Below are positions 56,445 through 64,000 of a stretch of 64,000 nucleotides of DNA, in pieces. The translations under genes and the position numbers were made by a program. This DNA comes from Rhyzopertha dominica. Lineage: Eukaryota > Arthropoda > Insecta > Coleoptera > Bostrichidae. How positions within the stretch are numbered: position 1 is the stretch's first letter; the number at the start of each line of letters is the position of its first letter. Below the pieces are notes generated by a model. That model ran no database searches, was not told where the DNA came from, and worked only from the letters and a program-made list of their open reading frames with translations. The stretch covers positions 46,471,092-46,535,091 of the forward strand of contig QCXZ01000138.1 of assembly GCA_025024175.1 (NCBI GenBank), written 5' to 3'.

Positions 56445-58999
56445 GTAAGGATGATGATCACGTTCGGAAGCTGCACACGCCGCGCCGGCCGGGAGCTTTT
56501 ACCACCGGATGTGCGGAAAAGCGCCGGTGACGTGCAAAAAGTGAAAGGTGCCCTTAATCCACAACGTTTAGTGAAAAATAAGATGAATCTTCAGATCAAT
56601 TAGTACAAAAGCGAATGGCGGTTTTCCAGGTAGGTTGTGGTGTCCTGAATAAGCTCTCAAAAGTTCCCGAAATGGAGTGTAAGGATAAAATTTGACAAAG
56701 CTGTAAAAGGCTCGGCTTTCATTGACTCTACGACAAAAACGCCTCAAGCCAAAAAGAAACCCATATAAAATTTATACAAAAAAGAGTCTTTCCTCTAGCT
56801 TGTTTTGATTTCTTCTCGAACTTTCGAAACGAGATCGAGATTTTGCACAGAGAATCTCGATCTCGTAGCCAGTTAAATGAAGCACAAAATATCTCGGGGT
56901 ACGGTAAGTGCCACCGCTAAGTCAAGCAAAAGCACAGCCGTACCATCCTTCCCTCAAAGCGACTCAGTTCAGTAGCTATATGCCCAAATTACATACTATT
57001 TATACATATAGTTTACTAACTATTTCCAGCCATTCACCCACTAACCCATTATAAAAATTCTGAGGTACTTCTAGCATCCAAATAAACTTCAAATTGTGGA
57101 TTAAGTTAGCGTTTAGCCCATAAAGAAAGAAAAACCGAAACATCCTGAAATTTCAGTCTCTTTTTCTAAATAATCAATCAATAATCAATAGAGACAGGGA
57201 ATGGGCTTTAAGAAAACACTTGGCTGACGTCCTAGAAATATTACCGGAAATGAAAAAAAAACGGGTTATAAGTAAAAAGAAGCGAGATCCCATCAAAATG
57301 TACAAAAATGATTCTCGCAACGCAGTCCTTCCATCGGAAAAAGTTCTGAGATTGCGTGTAAAACCAAGTTAGTTATTTTAGTTAGTATTGTGGGAGTCCA
57401 AGCTCTTTAGCCAAAAAATATTGTTTTAGAAACTCCAAGAGTTGTTTCTTTTATAACATTCCTCAAAATTGCTTTGATTTCTTCTTTATTTAAAGACGTA
57501 TTTTGAATTTTTCCCTAAAATTTCTTAAAAATTGCGTAAACTCTTCTTACAGCAATTAATTTTTAGCTCGCTTTTAATTTTCTTGTGTAATTCTTCAATT
57601 GTCGATAAAAATTATTTTTGTATGCCCTGTAAATTTGCGTGATCATCTTTGAAAACTCTCAACGAATCAACGACTTTACGCACTTTTTCGTCCCAAATTC
57701 CATTTACAGCTATATTCTCACAGTTGATTGTGAAATTTTGGTAATTCTACTGGTTTTTGCGATGGCTCCACTTTCTCCCTCTGCATTTTTCATTTATTCA
57801 TAAACATTAAAAACTAGTTGTTTAGCTTCAAGTGGTAAATGATCATGATTGTGTTTAATGGGTACATATTTTTCAACATTATTGTCAAATACATCTTCCG
57901 CCATTTCGCCTTCTTAAACAACCTCTACGTTGATGGGGTGGGAAACATACACCTTATTCCACGGTGTCCTCATATTTATAATAAATAAGTGCTATACAAA
58001 TATTTCAATTTGTAGTATTTTCCCAAAATTTATTGCTATTTTTAAACATACCTTACGTAACGCAAATAAAATGTATAGTCTTGTAAGAAACAGTTTTGTT
58101 GAGAAACTATAGAATTAATAATAGTCAACAAACGAAAAACACGGGAAAATACAAGAACTAGACTGGTTGACACCCAAGAAGAAAATGATTGTTTCTTAAT
58201 TTGACTCCTTAATTCCAATTATAACTAATTAGGAAATAGCATATAACAAAGTTGTTTGTTGCTTCCACAGATACGAACTAAAGTAACTGACTTGATTTTA
58301 TAAGATCTTAGATTTTTTTGCGGTAGAAAGAGATGCATTTTTATAGAAATTATATTTTTCGATTTACATCCAGAGGTTTTTGTATAGTAATAATAAGCTA
58401 CACTCTTTATACAGCGATATGAAGAGTGCGATTAAGCAGTTTGGGTTAGCAAGCAGGTGGGTTCCCTAAACATATCTTACCTACGGTAATGAAAAATTAT
58501 GCAGATAAAATACGTAAGCAATTATAAAAGAAATCTACCTAGATGGGAAAGAAAACACTGAATTTCAATAATACTTTATCTTTCGACATAACTTTTTTCC
58601 TAAAGTACCGCATTTATCCCGATGTTTCTTCAACTGTGTCAAAAAAACAACTTGCAAGGTCTCAAAAATAATTGTCATCAACATACTCCATCTGATTTAT
58701 ATTTTTTCTGTATCATATTTTTTATTAAAAAAGTCGCTAAATACCTACTATATCGGGGCAATAAGGTGAATATCCTCAATTTTACGAGCTCTGTGAATTT
58801 TGCGATTGTCGTGCAACAGTATTTCTTTTGTTTGTAAGAATTCCGACTTTTTTCCCCCAGGGCCAGTTTTAAGCTCTGAATGTTTTTACCATATACACCT
58901 ACATTAATTGTACACGCTCTTGGCATGTACTTTATCAGTATTCAGCAGTATACCTTCAGAATCCATGGATTCTCTTTTGGTAGCCGAGTGCTAGTGGCA
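56445..58999. other. First-intron sequence with transposase-like debris
   Basis: A plus-strand open stretch at about 57140-57371 ends KKKRDPIKMYKND then VLRLRVKPS and a stop, without a known domain. On the minus strand near 57900-57700 broken frames read LPLEAKQLVFNVYE and KTSRITKISQSTV, resembling the N-terminal helix-turn-helix of the DD82E transposases. The rest is AT-rich. Confidence 0.35.
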
Positions 59000-59225
59000 A
59001 NTCACANTTTTTGGNGAAAAAGTCACTGTCATCTCGGTAGTTATCCACCGTGAAGACACCAAATTATGTCCAAATCATCATGCGAAATTTTTCTAACACT
59101 TGTTTTACTTAAATACAATTCCTTGGCGATCACACAGATCCTCAACCGTCGATCTGTAAGTATTTGTTAAAGATTTTCTGCAGTTCATGCTTCAAGTGGT
59201 CGACCAGATTTTGCATCATCTTGTA
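59000..59225 (-). pseudogene. Mariner transposase N-terminal fragment
   Basis: The minus frame reads GRPLEA, a stop, TAENL, a stop, then LTDRRLRICVIAKELYLSKT and HDDLD. This is the mariner/SETMAR HTH layout GRP..A..ENV..+...DRR.T+..+A..L.+S. Two stops are present, with Ns nearby, and the catalytic region is absent. Confidence 0.5.
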
Positions 59226-60748
59226 TCAAGTCATTTCCTTATCGAAACTGTTTTCTCCAAAATTTAACTTTAAAATAACATGCCTTGCTATTATATTGCT
59301 ACCATTTGCTCATGTATAATTTCAGGACCATTGGCTACTTTTGTTAATTTTTTTATCACACTACAGAACATCAACAAACACAACACAAACTTCTTCGCTG
59401 AACTATTCTAAATTATATAATTTGGATGTAATTTACTCTGTCAAATCTGACAGCAAACTCTTGCCGTTGTGCGTTTTTTGTTTCATGACTTGGTAGATTT
59501 CTTTCTGATTTGCCTACTTATACATAAACTTGTTTTTATTGATCTACTAGTGAATAGAGAAGAGGTATATATTTCAATTTCAAAACAATTCTTTCAAGAG
59601 AATTTCTGGAAGTAATATGTATAATGAGAGTGATCTAAGTGCAATATTGCTTGAGCGTGCTTTTGTTCGAAAATTTGTGTTAATTATACATTAATCTATC
59701 CATTTGATTTTTATTTTTGGATTCTCTAATAAATTACGAATCAGTTCTATAGAGTTTGTTGTTACTTATCTGCTATTTTTTGATTGGTGGCGCTTTTTGA
59801 CAGAATTTATGTTCAAAAAATTGCACTTTCCAATTTTTTGCAGACAAGCAAAGTAATGAAAGTCGTTTGCTGTACATTTTAAGTGTTTACTCAACAACCT
59901 GGTTAGTCGTATGTGCCTACTGCGATTTTTTTAACATGATAAAAATGTCAAATGTTAACGACAGCCTCTATTTATTATTGTATTTGTATTTAAATGTGGT
60001 TTGGAATGGAGTGCCTAAATTATCCATTAGCTCAAATTCAATGCAAAATTGTGCATACGAAAAAACGACATTTTACATTTTTGTAGACGATTTCTATAAC
60101 TTTCTTTTTCGTCTAATACATTTTTATTTTAGAGTCAATGAAAACTGAGATATCATCAAGAATTCTTTTATAATCCTCTAGAGCTTTGGCAGTTTTTATC
60201 CTTACTCCCCCAGTTCTGGACCGTTGAGACCATTTGGTGCACTAGAACGTTCTTGGAAAATCATTGGCTTTTGTATAAATTGGTCCTAAATGTAGTGGAT
60301 TATCTTTCGGTCGGCGGAGTGGGATTTTCAGTAGGAAATAGCCCTTTCTTGATTTAGTAATACTAAACATCACGAGGGTGAAGGCTTCCAGCGTCCATAA
60401 TATGAACTTTTTACGTTTTCCAAAAGAATAGGCTGTCAGTGTTCGAACAGCGTCAAAATTTATTAATCTGATGCCTAATGGCAAAAAATGACAACGTAGA
60501 TGTTCGAAACCACTAGTAAACCATATTCGAAATAACACTCAGTGTCTTTAGTTGGCAATATTAAAGAAAAGAATAATGTTTTCTAACGTTGCTAGTCTCA
60601 TGCGATTAGAAAAATACTAGAACAAATTAATATAATTATCTAACATTTCTTTTAATATACGTTTTGTTGTTCAAACTATATTGATATATATATTATTTAA
60701 GTTTATTAAGGATATTTCGACCTAGATTAAAACTCTATACTTCCAAGC
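59226..60748. other. AT-rich intron or intergenic sequence
   Basis: A 93-codon ORF at 59867-60148 is low complexity and without a recognised domain. Nothing else is seen. Confidence 0.35.
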
Positions 60749-60778
60749 TTTCAACTGATTTACTCAAGTCTTCTTCAG
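60749..60778 (-). ncRNA. Hammerhead-ribozyme-like core
   Basis: On the minus strand CTGAAGA is followed by a short ACT/AGT stem and GAAAGCTTGG. Both boxes are intact, but stem II is weak. The downstream string GCTTGG is shared with the plus-strand motif at 3755-3783. Confidence 0.35.
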
Positions 60779-60929
60779 GGAACTACAAGTGTTATCAACT
60801 CTAAACATGTATGCAAATACAAAACTATTAACAATACTTACATATTTTGAATTATTATATAGGAACTAGAACATTAATTTATTATTTGACATCAAAATTG
60901 AAAGTTGACAAAGCAAAATTTTTCTAAAC

Positions 60930-60976
60930 AAACTGTGATATTTTTTACATACGATTAATTTATGTAAAAAATATCA

Positions 60977-61036
<60 letters not shown>
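60930..61036. repeat. Perfect 22-bp hairpin followed by a (TA)n microsatellite
   Basis: Arms 60930-60951 and 60961-60982 are exact inverse copies (aaactgtgatattttttacata) around a nine-base loop. A run of TA repeats follows from 60983 to about 61036. Together they could extrude a cruciform. Confidence 0.9.
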
Positions 61037-61040
<4 letters not shown>

Positions 61041-61097
61041 CGCACACAAGTTGGCATCCTCCCATGTTAAAATAGCGGTAAAGTTGGCGTCCGGGGT

Positions 61098-61128
61098 AAG
61101 GTGGCATCCGATATATGGATGCCACCTT
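61098..61128. repeat. 12-bp perfect inverted repeat
   Basis: aaggtggcatcc (61098-61109) and ggatgccacctt (61117-61128) surround a seven-base loop. Function unknown; too short to assign to a mobile element. Confidence 0.7.
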
Positions 61129-64000
61129 GACTCACATGAAATATTTTAAGGACGGCTACTATGGGTTGTTCTCCATCCAATGAAGCGAAATTTAGCCGGA
61201 CGTTATTTTGCACCAACCCCGACTCTTTGTATATTGCCTAGTTCAGCGCAGTCTTCTGTAGTTGGCGCGACCATCGCATTCGGTATATACATGAGCGGTC
61301 GAGATTGCACTCAGAATGGCATCCAGGAAAACTGGCAATTATGCGTACTTGCTGGGTACGTTGTATTTTGGAAAGTTAGCGAGATTTGTGCTCTTTTATG
61401 GGTCGCGTTAAGCATTTTTGAATAAATATGAGTTGAAAATGTCTAAGAAGTACTAAAAAGAATAAGCAGGCCTTTGTCGTACCACACGTTTATAGTGTTT
61501 TCGGTGCTATGTTTTTTTTATGATGCAATAGCCTTTTACTACAGTTTATTTAAAAAATAGGCGCTTAATTTCTCACAAAACGAGGGTGAAACGGTAATGC
61601 ATAAGGGTATCTGCGTAAAATAGGATAGGAGTTCATCAAAAAGCGCAAAGCATACACGGCCAGATAGAACAACTGCATAAGCGTGTTTAAAACAAAATCT
61701 GCCAAAAACAAAGATTCATATTATAAGTAGATGTTTTGAGAGGGCATATGAATTCTCTTGCACCTTTCATTTTCCACAGCGAAATTATTTAGTAAATACA
61801 TTATGACATAGAAGAAAGCTTAAAAAAATTATGAGATGATTTAGACAAGACCTCAGTATTTTAAGCATTTGCAAAAAAGGGCAATCACATCGAATACACT
61901 TATTCGTCTCGCTTAATAATTTTATTTTTATAATTAAAGTATCGAAACCTTCACTTAAAATCCAAACATTTTTTAATATAAATTGTTTAAAATAAACGAA
62001 AAAATTGCTATTCAAGGTCAATTAAAGCGAATTGAACGCCATTTTTACATTACATCATACTCACGTATTACACTAAAATATTTGCTGGTTTGATACTATA
62101 GTATAGTAGTACTGAAATGAGAAAACTGTGCATTCGAATTATTTGGTGGTAAACAGCGTAACTACAGTACATAAATCATTATTGTGAAATTACTACTGTA
62201 TGTAATAATAAATAACCGACAAACAATAACTTAGTAAAATGATAATAAGCAGAGCTTCTGTGGGCTTAATAGGTATTCGTTAAGTCATCGTTAGCCTGTA
62301 AGTAGCGGTGAAATTTGAAGACTCGTGGAATTTTAGGTGCGTACGGGAAATATGGTAGGTTGCTTGTAAACAAGCTTCAGACTCTTAATCGGATATTTTC
62401 AAATAGTTAAACTGAAAGCAAACTACATGTAAAACCTTCAGCTTGTTTCTAATCTAAGTAGTTCTAATGTCTCAACGAGTGCACCATCTAAAGCTTTTCG
62501 TTTAGCGCAAAATTAAACGCGGTCAGTGCTTACAGTAATTTCCTAATGATTCTGTTCTACATAGTGAGCATTTCATAACGCTGGTTTAGAAGTTATTTTT
62601 CGGTTTTATGCACCAAAGGCCCGTTACTTTCAATGAGACGCACGTAAAAATAGTTCTTTGGCGTCTGTGTTGGAACACGGAAAGAGCAATTTCACGTTTG
62701 TCCAAATACAAGTGCTAGTAATGAATGAGATACTGGCGATTGTTGTAGGAAAATTTAAATTTAAGGGCACATTTCATCCGATGTTAGGACGGAAAGCATT
62801 ACAGGGTGTTGTAGTGCAGTTATCTCGAAACTATTTAGGTAGCTTGAAAACTGATTGAAGCCGATTGAATGTACCTATGTGCTTTATCTACTTTATTCGA
62901 TTTATGAGATAACTCTGACGATCGCTTCAACCTCAAACAGACATTACCAGATAGATAACAACATTATACTAAACTCAGATGTGCAGAATTTTGTTTACGT
63001 CCCCTATTTTACAGGAGCTGTAAAGTAGCGTTGTAAAATTCTCTGACCTGCATTTTGAGGGCCGACTTCCTAGTTTCGGCAAGATCAAAGGTGTGGTGGA
63101 CGTGGGAATTTTTATTTCCTTATTTGCCAAATGTTTTTTCTGATTCAGACTGCTTTATTTTCAAAAGCTCCAAAAGGTTCATTTTTTTACCTTCCCTTTC
63201 GAAATATCGTTTTCATGTAAGTATAATGATTATTTTTTATGCAATGGCACCTGTTGTGCTTTTATTTTAATAGCTCAACTTGATTGTCCTATGTATACAA
63301 TATCGCATTGCATACATTTTAGTTGGTAAATATCGCTTTTGGTTTTTGGTTTATTGTTAACAAGACGTCCCAAATTGCACTTAATTATCTCTATTACTTT
63401 TATTCCGAATCTATTCAACCTATTTTTAACGCAAACGCAAACACTAACACCGTTAAAATAATTTTCTGCGGCGTAAATATGTTATTTATCATTTATATTA
63501 ACATTGTACTGCATTCTTTGTAGTCTCACCGCCAGTGGGGTAAATTGGTATTTGTCTTCAAAGAGACTTTACTTAAAGTAAATGTGATCTAATCCTATTT
63601 GGTTTAATAATCAATGTAAGTTCTATGGTTTTACAGCAGGCTATATGAATATTAAGTGTAACAATAACTTGTGAAAAAAGGGCCATACAGCGAGCAATAA
63701 CCATTTGGATCGACTTGGAAATCAGAAAGTGGCACACACGTCAGCAAAACCCGGGTGAACATTTAAAATTAGTTGACAAATAATTACATAAAAACTGCTA
63801 AACATAATTTTTATGAGATAACTAACGACATCTACAGCGATGTTCAAATGCTAGTTTGCTCATCAAATAGAAAATAGAATTAAAATCAACTCGGTTAATC
63901 CCCAGTGCGAATTTAAATTCAATAATCGTTTAGTCAACCTTACGAATGCACATTTTACACAGGCAAAACAAAAATAATTAAATAAAAATCTAAAATGTAA
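61129..64000. other. AT-rich sequence without recognised genes
   Basis: ORFs here (61180-61425, 62658-62858, 63055-63270, 63323-63523) show no domains and are typical of AT-rich intron. The region may belong to the long first intron of the gene that starts at 56363. Confidence 0.4.

Noticed and set aside
56343..56603. 86-codon ORF in the CpG-rich island
   Set aside because: Arg/Pro/Ser-rich composition typical of an off-frame GC-rich read; it crosses a strong splice donor, and the overlapping frame encodes a clean signal peptide.
1..64000. CRISPR arrays, operons, ribosome binding sites
   Set aside because: The window is eukaryotic; the short repeats seen are tandem or inverted, without regular unique spacers.

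Overview
This is an AT-rich (roughly two thirds A+T by eye) piece of an insect nuclear genome. The evidence is spliced genes with GT/AG introns, some only 50-70 bases long, an insect-type ionotropic receptor, an insect neutral lipase, and many insect-type transposable elements. A beetle is my best guess, but that is inference. Scattered single N bases point to a draft assembly. No operons, CRISPR arrays, rRNA or tRNA genes were seen.

Layout. Positions 1-15.8 kb are a lipase locus on the minus strand: one exon of a second lipase (2050-2328) and a complete six-exon secreted lipase (15751 down to 6365). Its long introns hold a mariner remnant, an identical 168-bp tandem duplication, LINE debris, a THAP-bearing inverted-repeat element and a Crypton tyrosine-recombinase relic. 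From 17.1 to 25.2 kb, head to head with the lipase, lies a five-exon divergent ionotropic receptor (IR). Its second intron contains an IS630/Tc1/mariner-type transposon with a DD82E spacing and a decayed Ty3/gypsy element, and its third intron holds a small hAT element.

From 28.2 to 40.5 kb is a housekeeping cluster: BCCIP homologue (minus), a NIPA-type magnesium transporter (minus), and Elp2, the Elongator WD40 subunit (plus). The NIPA and Elp2 start codons are only about 250 bp apart, so they probably share a bidirectional promoter. I rebuilt all five complete genes exon by exon. In each, intron phases agree and the total coding length is divisible by three.

From 40.5 to 64 kb the window is mostly repeats: three LINE fragments, several DDE transposase relics, a hAT element with a perfect 8-bp target duplication, a Penelope fragment, and a triple tandem repeat carrying a captured reverse-transcriptase motif. 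Two GC/CpG-rich islands look like first exons of plus-strand genes whose other exons are not visible (5' leader exon ending at 43013; signal-peptide exon 56363-56444). Two linked exons of an unknown gene are at 54901-54458 on the minus strand.

The most unusual recurring signal is a set of four hammerhead-ribozyme-like cores (3.8, 7.1, 53.9 and 60.7 kb) of the kind known from Penelope-like retroelement ends. One of them sits beside a recognisable Penelope reverse-transcriptase fragment.
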